Assembly (NCBI GenBank): GCA_027919835.1
Contig: JANVFP010000001.1
Span: 124,001-188,000 of the forward strand
Origin: Lentinula raphanica
Taxonomy: Eukaryota; Basidiomycota; Agaricomycetes; Agaricales; Omphalotaceae
DNA: 64,000 bases
Direction of reading: 5' to 3'
Positions 24,280 to 35,600 of the stretch are shown here, piece by piece (position 1 is the first letter of the stretch; each line of letters begins with the position of its first letter). The position numbers and the translations under genes are program-made. The notes under the pieces are model-generated. The model ran no database searches. It was not told where the DNA came from and saw only the letters and a list, made by a program, of their open reading frames with translations.

Positions 24280-25177
24280 TGTCAAAACTAGTCCAGACAT
24301 GTTATACAAAACAGAGATAGAGGGATTGCCATGTTACTTACCTTTTTTGTATCTCGGAGCAATTCGTTCCTTGTAAACTCAACCTTTCTCGATCGAACCA
24401 GCTTGATCACGAAGGTAATAAGGCAAGAGTTATGAGAGCGCTTAGCGCCGACTTCTATATATGTACGTCTAGACTTTACTCACTACAATCACCAAGACTC
24501 AGTACAGAGACTGGCCTTCAGCGCTCAGCCTCGAAGCTTCAAGCTTCAAGTTCCTACCAACGATCACACAATGCTCTGTGTCTAGCGTTAGTCCTGCTCG
24601 TCGTCCGATAGTCGTCCGATCATTGGTGTATGTATGACGTCAGTCAGGCCATCGTTTCTTCTGTCGTTGCTCTCACCTCACACCTCTATCCGCAGAAACT
24701 ATCGTGACATCTCAATTTGTTTCTATCAAACTTCAACCTCAATGTTTAGCTCTCAATCAGCGACTTCGACAGCGGTCAAGATTGTTGAAGACTTGAAAAT
24801 ATCTGCACAAAGGTTTCTCTTTGGACAAAGGCTCATATAAACAAAGCGCCTCGACTTTATAAAGCAATGTGCTTCCTCGAACTTGCTTTCGTTCTTTCAT
24901 TCACGCCTTCTTGTCGAACCCAACAGAATCTAATACTACAGTCTAACACCGGTGAATGATTAGATGTACTACCTAATACTCAAACTCATTTGTCCTTTGC
25001 TTTGTAGCCACTTTGCTTATCGTCGAACCAACTTCCTTGTCGAACCACCTTACCCTGTCACGATCTCTTTCAAGTCATCGCATACCACTCTCTCCTCTTT
25101 GTGCTCGACCCAGGCATACATAATTGTCACCCACTCAAAGACCCTCCCAACTTTCCGCCGTTCGCGATTTTGCCAAC
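24280..25177. other. Divergent intergenic region
   Basis: Promoter space for the preceding minus-strand gene and the following RING gene. Short frames only. Confidence 0.5.
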
Positions 25178-26016
25178 ATGCCACTGTATTCACCCCTCAA
25201 GACACCCAGATGGAGATACGGCAAAAGATATAATCGCAACCGAACCCGCACCTACCCACCACCTTCGTCTGATGACGAGCTCACGGTATCACCATCCAAC
25301 GACCAGGCTTTGAGCGAAACACATACCGAGCACGAATGCACACAAGAAACATTTTGCTCTTCAGCCCACGTTGACAGCGATGCCATCGACGACAAACCAG
25401 AGGTATCTTATATATCACTACTGCCGCTCCAGCATCTTGTCCTGACTATTCCGTACCAGAAACTTGTACTCAAACCCGAGGAAATGCTTCGAGCTCGGCT
25501 TCGACAGGTCCGGAAGGAATTAACGGTAAGTTGTGTGTGTATCTCAGCATTCGAATGATCGATCCGTTCTTCTTGCACAGGGTAGGAAGCAGTTATTGCG
25601 AAAAGCTGAGCAACGTTTGCAGAGGTTGCGCCAGAAAGCCAAGAGTAGGAACAGTTGCCCTCTCTGTGGCAATATCTTTAACTCGCCCCACAAGTGAGTT
25701 GTTGGCGATGCCATGCTACCTAGTCATTGACACAGGATCACTCAGTCTTGCCTGTGGGCACGTCTTTTGCGCGAGGTGCATCTCAGAATATGCCGAGGCT
25801 TCTGTGCGCCAGGAGAAGAATGTCTGTTGCCCTGTGCGGACCTGTCGCAAATACATCGGTACCTTCACTCCTGTCATCTCGTACCATATCAAGAACGATG
25901 TTGCGGATATGCTCAAGGATCAAGGTCTTGAGTCCCCAGCCCAAGACCGTCTTCAATGGCCAACAAAGCTCCACACTATCCCGACTCCGCTTCCTTTCCC
26001 GCTCAGGAATGACTAG
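25178..26016 (+). CDS. RING-finger protein (paralogue 1), 224 aa
   Basis: Four exons: 25178..25402, 25460..25525, 25581..25693 and 25746..26016. N-terminus MPLYSPLKTPRWRYGKRYNR, a short coiled coil (LRARLRQVRKEL, RKAEQRLQRLRQKAK), then a RING: CPLC, ACGHVFCARC and a last pair that reads CPVRTC instead of the usual CPxC. RING proteins usually act as ubiquitin E3 ligases; this one may bind zinc less well. Exon 2 is 66 nt, as in paralogue 2 at 31214. Both genes share YSPxK..RYGxxYNR at the start and FTPV.SYHIK after the RING. Confidence 0.8.
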
Positions 26017-26733
26017 CTCTTGTAATCAATTACTTTCTAGTCGAAAAAAGTATTTCTGTATCAGATATAGGAGACGAGCATAATGTACTGTTGGTCTTAT
26101 AATATATCGATCGATTTTGATTCCAGCACTTGCGATTTCCAACTTGAGTTGCGGGAAGCTTTCAGTTTGTGACCGATTTGAGAGACCTATGTGCTGGAAA
26201 GTATAGCAGTTCGGAGCGTGCGATCAACGAACGATATACTCAGCAGCAGGTCTTTTCAGAGATCAAATTTCAACAGGTGTTATTTTTCAGGTTGGCGCAA
26301 TGGCTATAGGCTCTCTTGGCAATGCATGTTTTCAGCTCGAAGCTACCTAGTGCTACACTGCTACAATTGGTGAATCCGTATACAAAACTTCATTCTTGAC
26401 ACGATGAATGATTCAAAGTTCAAATGGTGGACGGCTTCCCTTGTGTCACTGTGAATCATCACTGATAACTTCAGATGTATACGACGTAGGTTCATGAATA
26501 ACAGTACAATGGCCGCACATAATATCCTACAAATATTCACGCAGTCGATGAGGCAAGAATCTTTCAACCAGGCTGATATTTACATACTTATTGCCAGCGC
26601 GCCTTCTATATGTTCTGATAGATCATTTCGATGCTCACACCTGCTCACACTAACAGGCTTACTCGGATACAAATCTCATATGCTTTGACATTCAACAACC
26701 TAAAAGAGCATATCGACGCTACAAGGACAGTTG
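26017..26733. other. Intergenic between convergent genes
   Basis: No gene seen in about 700 bp. Confidence 0.5.
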
Positions 26734-29100
26734 CTACAAGACATCCGAACCATCGGAGTCACCTATTTCCTCGATGTGGAGCGTTTCCGCAATCAGCGCA
26801 GTCTGAGCTCGGTTAGTTGCGAGCAAGAGGTCGAAGTCTTGGTCTTGGTCATATTCATACGGATTAGCAATGGCTGGAGCTACTCCAGGTGCTCCTCGTA
26901 GATCTGTCGTGGACGCTTGGCGTTTCAGCATGACATGAGACTAGCACAGCCAAAACATTAGAGACTGTGGGCAAATAGTTAGAGGTAAAAATCCTACCTG
27001 GTCAACATCAACGTGTGGCTTAAAGTCTGACTGATACGATTGAGCAACTGCTCGGGCTGATCCAGGTGAACCTCGTAGATCTGCGGTCGATGCTTGACGT
27101 TTGAGCAAGAGCTGGGCCTAGCGCAACAGAAACATTGAACAAGAGACGAAAGTCGCAAGGATGTGAACCGTACCTGGTTATCATCTAGTTCTAGATTGGA
27201 CTCATACGGTTTGAGTACGGTTCGAACTCCAGGTGATCCTCGTGAGTCTGCGGTTGGTAGTTGACGTTTGAGCATGAGCGGAGCCTAGCATAACCATGAC
27301 AAAACATGAAACAGAATGTAGACACAAGCCTAGCACTTGAACCGTACCTGGTCAACATCTTGGTCTAGGTCCGGGACGGCTCCAGCTACTCCAGGTGATC
27401 CTCGTAATTCTGCCATCAACGCTTGTTGTTGTAGCGTGAGCTGGGCCTAGGATAAACAGAACATGAGATGAAAGTAGGGAGGCAAGGGTTTACAAACCGT
27501 ACCTGGTCGGAATTTTGGTCTGCGTCGGACTCAAAAAATAGCTGAACGGTGGCTCGAGTTGATCCAGGCGATCCTCGTAGATCTGCCGTCGATGAATGAT
27601 GTTTGAGCGTGAGCTGAGCCTAGCACAACCATGCATGAAGCAAAATTAGACGAGAGACGCAAGGATGAAAAAAAAACATACCTGGGGGACATAAGTGAGA
27701 AGCAGGGAATAAAGCCCATTCAACATCAACAACACTCCAACAGTCGCCACGATATATTGTGCAATAGAGCCTTTATGCTTGAAAGTGCGGTACGAATCCT
27801 TTGGCTCGGTATTGGCAGACTTCGTGCTGGTAGAGGAGTGCTGTTTTCCATATATCAACACATCAGCAGGAGTTTCCATTGCCGACCCAGCGATGGCGAT
27901 CATGTACCCATCTTTGGACGTGCACGCCTACATATACAGAAAAGTTGGGATTGATCGCAACTCAATGAAAAAAAACTCACAGCGACCGGCTGCACCAGAC
28001 CACCTTTGGGATAACTGAGACGCTGAACTTCGTTGCCGCTGGTAATGTTGAAAACGACGGCATATCCACTATCCGTACCTCCTACCAGAGCGATCCCATC
28101 TTCAGCAAACGCGGCAACCTTGGGGAAACGGATTACAGGGTCTGGACCCGAGAAGCACTTGACATATTCGAGATTTTCAAGACGTAACATCTGGAAATCT
28201 TGGCCAGTGAAAGCGACGAAAAAGGTACTTGAATCATCGGTGCAAACAGTACCCCTGGTGAAGCATAAGAAAACGATAGAAAGATTGAACACAAGCTTAT
28301 CTCTACATGGGATCGGGGCCATATTTCTGGTTAGACTTGAGAGTGCCGGTCTTGTCATCAAGCCTTAATCTAAGGAGCGTAGTAAGTATTTTGCACCGAT
28401 GAATGAATTGACTAAACAGCGAACACCTACACCCCACCGCCGTCGAATTCGAACGCGTAAATATCTGCGGTTCTTTTGCAAAACTTTGCTGCAATGAGGT
28501 TGAAGTCATTGAGCAAAACCGAGTATATCTCTTTCAGTTCACATGAAGAAGACAATGAATAGACAGTAACTCGGGTATCGGCGGTCGCAACCACAATGCG
28601 AGCAAGTCTTCCTATGGATATTTCTTCCTGATAAACGTCGATGGAAAGCACCTGAGAGCCCGGAGACTCAGGAATGACCTGTATAACCGTGCTGAAGGCC
28701 TACAGATAAGAAGGTCAGAATTGAAACCGTAATGCTTCGAGTTCATATTTGGCACTTTGTGATTGTCGGTCCACTGCAACATGGACAATGTACCTTCCTG
28801 CGACCCGACGAGAAGGACATGCCGATCGTTTTGCTCGAAGTGTATCCAAGCAGAGGCCGTACAAACATTGCGTGGATTGCGAGGATTGTACACGTTGCTG
28901 GATACTGGTATAACATCGAAGGTTTCCAGATCCCATATTGCTATGCCGCCGTACCCTGAGGCGAATAAATCAGTTTGGAGCAAGGCTGGTGTGATTCATT
29001 GCTCACCAGCTGCAGCTATAAATTTCGCTTGAGGAGAGAAAGAGAGAGAGATGACAGCGTCTCGAGCACCTTGTAAGGTGGTAAGACATTGATACGACAT
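26734..29100 (-). CDS. WD40-like single-pass membrane protein with five tandem duplicated C-terminal exons, 599 aa
   Basis: Eleven exons: 29100..29007, 28955..28756, 28699..28431, 28369..28307, 28254..27981, 27927..27682, 27619..27503, 27446..27348, 27284..27174, 27117..26998, 26940..26734. Exons 1-6 read as a WD40-type propeller: LTTLQGARDAVISLSFSPQA, YGGIAIWDLETFDVIP, LSMLQWTDN, VYSLSSSCELKEIYS, GYAVVFNITSG. A transmembrane helix (YIVATVGVLLMLNGLYSLLL) ends exon 6. Exons 7-11 are copies of one phase-0 exon, each opening like AQLxLKRQxSTADLRGSPG and exons 7-10 ending DQ or NQ. The propeller faces one side and the repeat tail the other. Role unknown; a scaffold or trafficking receptor would fit. 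Confidence 0.8.
26740..27680 (-). repeat. Tandem exon-intron array (5 units) in the WD40-like gene
   Basis: Unit of about 160-175 bp: exon of 99-120 nt (last one longer), donor GTACGGTT in the first three introns, GTACGGTT/GTAGGATT later, acceptor TGCTAG, CGCTAG or TCCTAG. All exons are phase 0 on both sides, so units can be added or lost without shifting the frame. Confidence 0.85.
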
Positions 29101-29125
29101 GGGACTATAATTCGATGAGTGAGAG

Positions 29126-29350
29126 TGGTGTCGATGATTTTCACGCAGGGGTTAAACGTTAAGAGGCTACACGCTCGAGTGGCTTGTTTACAAGAGCTAA
29201 CGGGTTACGGCTCGGCATCATTGAAGTCGAACAAAGAAATGAGATCTTTTGCTTATCTTATCTTTCAGGCGCCAAATTACACTGCGGACCGAATGAAACT
29301 GGGATATTATCGCCGATTGGGTTCTCTCTCGACATGTCGTCGAAGTTCAA
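29126..29350 (-). repeat. Duplicated upstream region, copy 1
   Basis: About 225 bp directly upstream (minus strand) of the WD40-like gene. It shares AACGTTAAGAGGCTACACGC, TTTTGCTTATCTTATCTT and GCTGCGGACCGAA-type blocks with copy 2 at 29935. Confidence 0.8.
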
Positions 29351-29370
29351 AACTCTACGACTATAGTCTA

Positions 29371-29928
29371 TTAGTATAAGTGTTGTCTATCCCCTCCAAA
29401 TTCGTCTTGCGTTGCCATGTCTGCAAACGGCTCCCTCTCGATCTCCAATTCATGTACTCTAGCTCTGATAGCGAATGCAGAGCGTTCAAAAAATTGAGCA
29501 AGACGCTCGGAGAGCTGGACGTCGGCATCGATCTGAAGCGTACTACGTTGAGCCAGTTCCCTCTCCCACAACATGATCTGTTCCTCCCTCAACCTGATCT
29601 GTTCCTCCCTCAACCTAAGTTCTTCGGCCTTCGACCGCAATTCAGCACGCAATCTAGTGGCGTATCTACAGAGTTGGTTCCAGGCGAAGATTGCCTGCAA
29701 TTGTACTCGATGAAGAGGTTCTTCTGAGATTCGACGGTTACTCACTATGCGTGCAATGACCTCAAGGGTTCCAATGAAGGCAGCAAACAAGCACACGCAG
29801 ACGATAGCGATGATTATTCCTCCTTTGATGGTGTATAATTCGGACAGATCATTTGAAGATCGAAGGCGAACTGCAGATGCGGCATGAGCGCAGGAGACGA
29901 AATTCATGCCTAAAAGTAACGTCGACAT
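29371..29928 (-). CDS. Small membrane protein with coiled coil, 185 aa, single exon
   Basis: Intronless frame from ATG at 29928. It begins MSTLLLGMNFVSCAHAASAV, which could be a weak signal peptide, has one strong membrane helix (GGIIIAIVCVCLFAAFIGTL), then a long charged coiled coil including an internal repeat (RLREEQIRLREEQI). The helix is followed by basic residues (RIVSNRR), suggesting the coiled coil is cytosolic. No family recognised. Its upstream region is a duplicate of that of the WD40-like gene, so the two may be co-expressed. Confidence 0.6.
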   Translation of the reverse strand: MSTLLLGMNFVSCAHAASAVRLRSSNDLSELYTIKGGIIIAIVCVCLFAAFIGTLEVIARIVSNRRISEEPLHRVQLQAIFAWNQLCRYATRLRAELRSKAEELRLREEQIRLREEQIMLWERELAQRSTLQIDADVQLSERLAQFFERSAFAIRARVHELEIEREPFADMATQDEFGGDRQHLY

Positions 29929-29934
29929 GGGTTC

Positions 29935-30215
29935 GGGAGGTCGTATGATTTTCGCGCAGCGGTCAAACGTTAAGAGGCTACACGCTCGAGTGGCTTTGTT
30001 TGCAAGAGCATCATTGAAATTTGAAGTCCGTCGCAGAACAAAGAAATCGTTTTCAAAGACAACAATCTTTTGCTTATCTTATCTTACTGGCGTCAAAAGG
30101 CGTCAAATTACGCTGCGGACCGAAAATTTCATGAAATCGGGATATCATCGCCGATCGGTTTCTCATCAGGGACCTCTCGGCATGTCGTCAAAGTTCAAAC
30201 TCTCTCCGGGCGAGC
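29935..30215 (-). repeat. Duplicated upstream region, copy 2
   Basis: Starts 7 bp before the ATG of the small membrane protein gene. Similar along its length to 29126..29350 with small insertions, including the AACGTTAAGAGGCTACACGC block. Confidence 0.8.
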
Positions 30216-31213
30216 GATGAAGGTTATCGAGACAACAAGAGGACATGGATCGCTAGGAGGCTGTAGGGATGTGGTATGTGTATGTCGCACTCGGTGGTGG
30301 AATTCCTATCTTGACTCTTTCCTCATTGCAGATGTGGCTCCAGAATTTGTTGAATATTGAGGACGATCGATGAAGGGGTTGTATAGTGAGCGCAAGAGGA
30401 TGACGATCACACAGTAAGCTTCATATCGAAAGGAAGGATAGCCAGCAATCACAATCTCTCATATAGCTCTCAGACTCTCATCGCATTAGCATCAGCATTG
30501 TGGCCTCAACTGTAGCTATACTACGCCTACTTCTCATCCTCACCGCTCCTCTACCCATACCCCTTTAAAGCAACGATGTTCCGTGTATTGAAAAAGTAGA
30601 TGAAGTGTGCTGGCGTCTACGTCCTGAGGTACGCACACAAAGAACACAAAGGGTCTTTGTCCGAGCTGATTTATATAAAGATATCGCGTGTCCTCTTGGT
30701 CTCTCTCACATCTCTTTCCTCTTTCCTCTCATCTGCTTTTGCTTAACCCCAACATCGGAAGCTCGCGTTCTTTTAGATCCCTTCGCCGTCAGTGATATTT
30801 CAACCTTTCCTCGATGTGGCTCACTCACCTGTCATTGTTCAGGCCTAGGATAACTTTCCGCTTATATTCATTCAAGGGGACTCGCTTTTCTGGTCGTCTC
30901 AGTGAGCTATCACGGTTTGTGCTCCCAATATGGTCCTGATCTTTGGGCTTTCTTGTAGCGTCCACGTCTCTTTCCACCTGCCACTCATCTGCTTTCTCTC
31001 AACTCGGACATTAGACGTTCAGCTTCTCCCAGTTTAGTTGCCTTCTTCTGTGAGTACCATATGCTCCATCTCTCATTGCTCGTCACCCAAATTTTGTCTT
31101 TTAGTATAATCTTCCGCCTATACTATAATCTTTCATACGGAGACGATTTTCTGGTCATAGTACGCATTCATGACTTCTCACTTCCAAGATAACCCTGATC
31201 TTACAACTTGCAG
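30216..31213 (+). promoter_or_regulatory. Upstream region of RING paralogue 2, with TATA box
   Basis: No gene seen. TATATAAAG at 30672..30680 is followed by a CT-rich stretch and probable 5'-UTR introns before the ATG at 31214. Confidence 0.45.
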
Positions 31214-32074
31214 ATGCCAACCGCGGGAAGTTCTACTTCGATCAATAGGGCCCGTGGCTTCGCGAACGATCCCCCGTATTCTCCTACCAAAGTCATTAGG
31301 AAGTATGGAACGAAATACAATCGATCTCGCCACTCCAAAGCCGAAGATTCTTCATTGATCGATGAGGAATTTCAACCGTTGCCGAACGCCGTCCAAGGTG
31401 GTTCTTCGCCAAAGAAAACCAATACGCACGCAGAGCCAATAGTCGTCTCTGACGACGATGACGATGACGAGATTGTATGCTTAGACAAGGTGCCGCTTAT
31501 CTCATCCACACTCACCTTTGACTAAATTTCTCCGAAGGCCCCTGTACTCAGCGCGAACGAAGCTCTCAAACAGGATCTCCGGAAGGCTCGAAAAGATCTA
31601 GCTGTGTGTAACTCAATGCTCACCCTACGCTAATCGTCTGACGATTTTACAGCAAGCTCAGGAACAACTCGCTATCCTTCGTGACGCTGCACAGGAACGC
31701 AATACTTGTGAAATCTGTTACGAGTTAATTAATAATCCCTACAGGTCAGTTGTTGTTTCGTTCTGAGATCAAGCTATGGTATTCATGGATTCAAAACCAG
31801 TTTCGCCTGTGGTCATGCATTCTGTGCAGGTTGTATCACCGACTATGCGGCTCTTCGCGTCGACAAGAAGAAAAACCCCTACTGTCCTAAATGTCGGGAA
31901 ATAGTTGGCCGCTTCACCCCTGTCCCCTCTTATCATATCAAAGAGGATGTCGCGACTTTTCGGAAGGTCTTTGGAATCGAGGAACCTGTTAGACAGGCTT
32001 TGGTTTGGCCTGCAGATTACGAACCTGAGCGTTCTGATCCTCCTTTTCCGCTCGAGAATGATTTCACTCAGTAG
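31214..32074 (+). CDS. RING-finger protein (paralogue 2), 230 aa
   Basis: Four exons: 31214..31474, 31538..31603, 31653..31744 and 31801..32074 (the first donor could instead be at 31489). N-terminus MPTAGSSTSINRARGF, an acidic run of D before the first intron, a coiled coil (LKQDLRKARKDL, QAQEQLAILRDAAQ), then a regular C3HC4 RING: CEIC, ACGHAFCAGC, CPKC. RING domains of this type usually bind an E2 and make the protein a ubiquitin ligase; substrate unknown. Same exon plan as paralogue 1, 5 kb away in the same orientation, so the pair is an old local duplication. Confidence 0.85.
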
Positions 32075-32633
32075 TGGTACAATGTCTACGGTCTCAACTA
32101 TAACTCTCTAGCCTTTCTTTTATATACTTCAAATATGTCCATAGCTAGCTAGCTCTACCTTGGCATACTGTTCACTGTCTTTCATATATTGTATACACTT
32201 TTACTTAGGCAACGTTGCCATTCTCAAATACAGACAATTTCCAGTTGTTCTCCAATTGAACTTCAACATTTTTAGACCGGCATGACTCTTCATATCCAGA
32301 TAATCACACTTCAGCGCTCAGCAACCATCCCAAATCTCCTCAAAGTGGATCTGCAATGTACATGTTAACGAGAGCCTTGATGCATTCAAGTGGTCAACCA
32401 ACGACCATGGTGAATTTCCGTGATCATACTTATGGGTGGACACACACAAAGAACTAGAAATGCGAGCAAATGTTTCAGACGCTCCTGATTCTCAATGGAC
32501 ATTGATTGGGTAGTGATCGGAATGAGGAAATAACAACTCGTTAGCTCAATGTCCTAGGTTACAGCAGTCAAGATTCTCTGAGGCTCGGATCGAACATCAG
32601 ACACAGAACCTAGGCCATCGGGTAATGTAAGAG
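32075..32633. other. Flank between RING gene and transposase
   Basis: No gene. The left end of the Plavaka-type element should lie here, but I could not find matching terminal repeats. Confidence 0.4.
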
Positions 32634-35600
32634 TCAGTCCTGTAGGAAGAGTATGAGCAATGACAAGGTATGCATTCCAGAGACGAAAGTACTCACTCGC
32701 GTCAGAGACAGGACCACTGCTACATTTGAGGAAAGTTCCCACCTTGCTGCGTGTCCCAGGATGGAGTTAATCGCCACAATGTCATACTTGTCCGAAAAGG
32801 AAGAAGATACTGATCGTGCTTCGAATCCAGCTGCCACCCATTGGGCGAATGGGTCGGGGAATGGTCCAACATAAGGCTTACTCCTTGTTATAGCCATAGT
32901 CGTCACCCCTTCCCAATCGAAAATGTACTGTATCTGTCCTGAAACCCAGTCGCTCGGTTGAACGTCTTGTGGTCGGTAACACACATAGCTATTTCCAATA
33001 GCGATAGAACGTTGAGTTCCATAGAACCCTTTTGGAGCTGGGACTTGGGAATAGCACGTCGGATTGGAATTTCCAATCATCCTCGCGAGCTTGATGGGCA
33101 ATTTGATGGATACTCTCTCGCGTTTATCCGAAGAACTAGGAGAAGAACCATCACTCCGTCCGAGCAACTGGTCAATATTGAAACAATCCGAGTCTTCGTC
33201 GTCATCCTGAGCAGGCTGGCTACGTTTGTCGTAGCCGTATGCTTTATCTAAGAGGTTTGCGCAGAATTTGAGGAGATCGGGACAATCAGGCCGCATGAGC
33301 CATTGCCGGAAGATTCCTCCACTACAAAAGGATTGCAATAAGGTTAGTTCGAATTCACCTATGTGTGTTTTCAGTGGACGAAAGGAATGACAAGGAACGG
33401 GAATCTATTCACCCGTCTTATGATTTGTTGGAATCCTTTGCAGTTTTCCGATCAGGTTCTCAAATGAGAAGTTCCACCAGTCACGGACGTTGCCAAAAGA
33501 CTTCATGAAGTCATAGATATGGAAAGCAAGATGGTGCGAAGGGAGCAGAAAACCAGGAAAATTTTGTTTCAGACCTTCTATGTGTGCAGCTAGTGATTGC
33601 CTGAACAATTCGAGACGATCTGGGGACAAGTTGTTACGAGTCATAACAATCGATGCACAGGTCAAATGCATGGATGTATTGAGGACCGAGACCATTGTGT
33701 CCGCATCGTTCGCTAGAATCGGGGAACCAGATTGCCATAGACTGATCAAAGCCAGAGGAAGGTGAATCGAAAACAGCACCCGCCAATGATCGGCCTTTAA
33801 CGTTCCCGCTCGAGCTAGACCAACATTTGGTGGCGGACGGGTCACCCAAGAAGGAGTAGTGACCTCTCGCACTGCCTTCTGGACTCTATGTAAAACTTTG
33901 GCGGAATCGACTTTGGCTGGTATTAGAGGCTCCCAAGGCTTGGTCATACGCTGAGTACTACATGTCAGGAGTGAATGGTGCAAATTGACAACGTCAGACA
34001 TACCCATTTTATCAATTCTTGTATGAGCTCTGGCTTTCCGAATTTTCCGACCGGAAGACGGCTGATATCTATGCATACGAAAGCCAATGAGCTGAAAGGC
34101 ATTCTTTGGAGATTCGCTCGCAGGTTCACAGTTGAACCGTCCATCAAAGGCTGGGTTAGATACCGATGAATATGCCCGATGGATAATGTGCTGTGCAGGT
34201 TGAGCTGTTTCGTCAATTCTGACAAAAGCTCGGTTCGGTCTTGCTGAGTGAATGTGTGAAGGTGGTTGAACTGCGTTTGGTCCTCATGAAGATCATGTAA
34301 AGGCAACCAGGGAATGGAAGGAGCTGGCTTGTTCTTGGGTACAAAATGAGGCCAGTTGAAGCGATTAGATTGAATGTGCCCGCAGCGCTAAGAACAATCA
34401 ATCATGTCAGCTATCAACTCAAGTCTTGGTCCTGATCACTCACCCATTCAGCCAGGGCACCTGCCAATAGACGCTTGGTTGCATCCCGCATACTCATGGA
34501 GGTCTGAGACTTCACTTTGTGTGCGATATCAATTGGAAACTCCATCAAGTCATTGCAGACATAAGCTAAGACATGCCACTTATGATTCGAAAGCTGCTTT
34601 TGAAACGTTTTCCTTTCTGCATCTGTTGTGGGTGCAGCTGAGGAGAGAAGCTCATGAAGGTCATAGACACCTTGAAGAGCTCGAGGATCATTCTCGATTA
34701 TGGGAAAAAGAGATTGTTTCCTGGATTCACGAGCAGCTTGTTCGACAGGAGTGAGGTCATTCCAATCGACAGTTGAGAGATACTGATTGGGAGGCAGTGG
34801 TTCGGAGATAACGAGCTGTATGCTATCGCGGAGTTGACTGTTCGATGTAGCAGGAGGTTGTCCAAACGGAGTGATAGCAGAAGGATGGGGTGGAGGTGTG
34901 AAGTTGTAATAGAATGATATGTGGACGTCCTTGCTTTTCTTTTTCCGAGGACTCTTGTTGATATTTCCCCTGCCATCACCATCATCGTTGTTGTCGCTAA
35001 AGTTTTCCGGATTGTCCAGACCAAGCGCATCGCGAAAGAATCGCTGCTGCAGGATCAGGTACATAGTGTGCATAGGGTCGACCAGTAACTGTTCGACCGG
35101 ATTCCAATAGGGTAAGCGCCATAGCTCAGAGTAACGTGTACCAAAGAAAGACTCTATTTCGATGCGGCGTTCTGGTGTTTCCGCATGAAGCCATGCATGA
35201 GCGCCTTTCCTGAGATAGTCTATGTCGGCAACTTCCCATTGGGTGTAATCCGTCCTCCCGATGTGTACTAGATGCCAACATTTGCATATAAAGCAAGTAT
35301 GATGAGAAGTTACATCCAAGAATCCTCCCCAAGGACGTGCTGCTTTAAAATCCAGGGTCTCCCCTCCGACTGCAGCCCGATGAATGGACGCGTATTGTTC
35401 TTCGCCATTTTTGTGACTTTGATGTGTGTAGAAAGGCTGAAGCCCACGAGAATATGCCGCAGCGAGTTCGGTGACAAGGAGGCGCCAGTAATGCCGGTTC
35501 TCACTGTGTTTCGCGTCAGGCTCGTGCGGACCCTGAACAATACCAGGAATGTATAACCAGGCAGGATCGTACCGCATGGAGAGGGGGAGATTCAGGCAAG

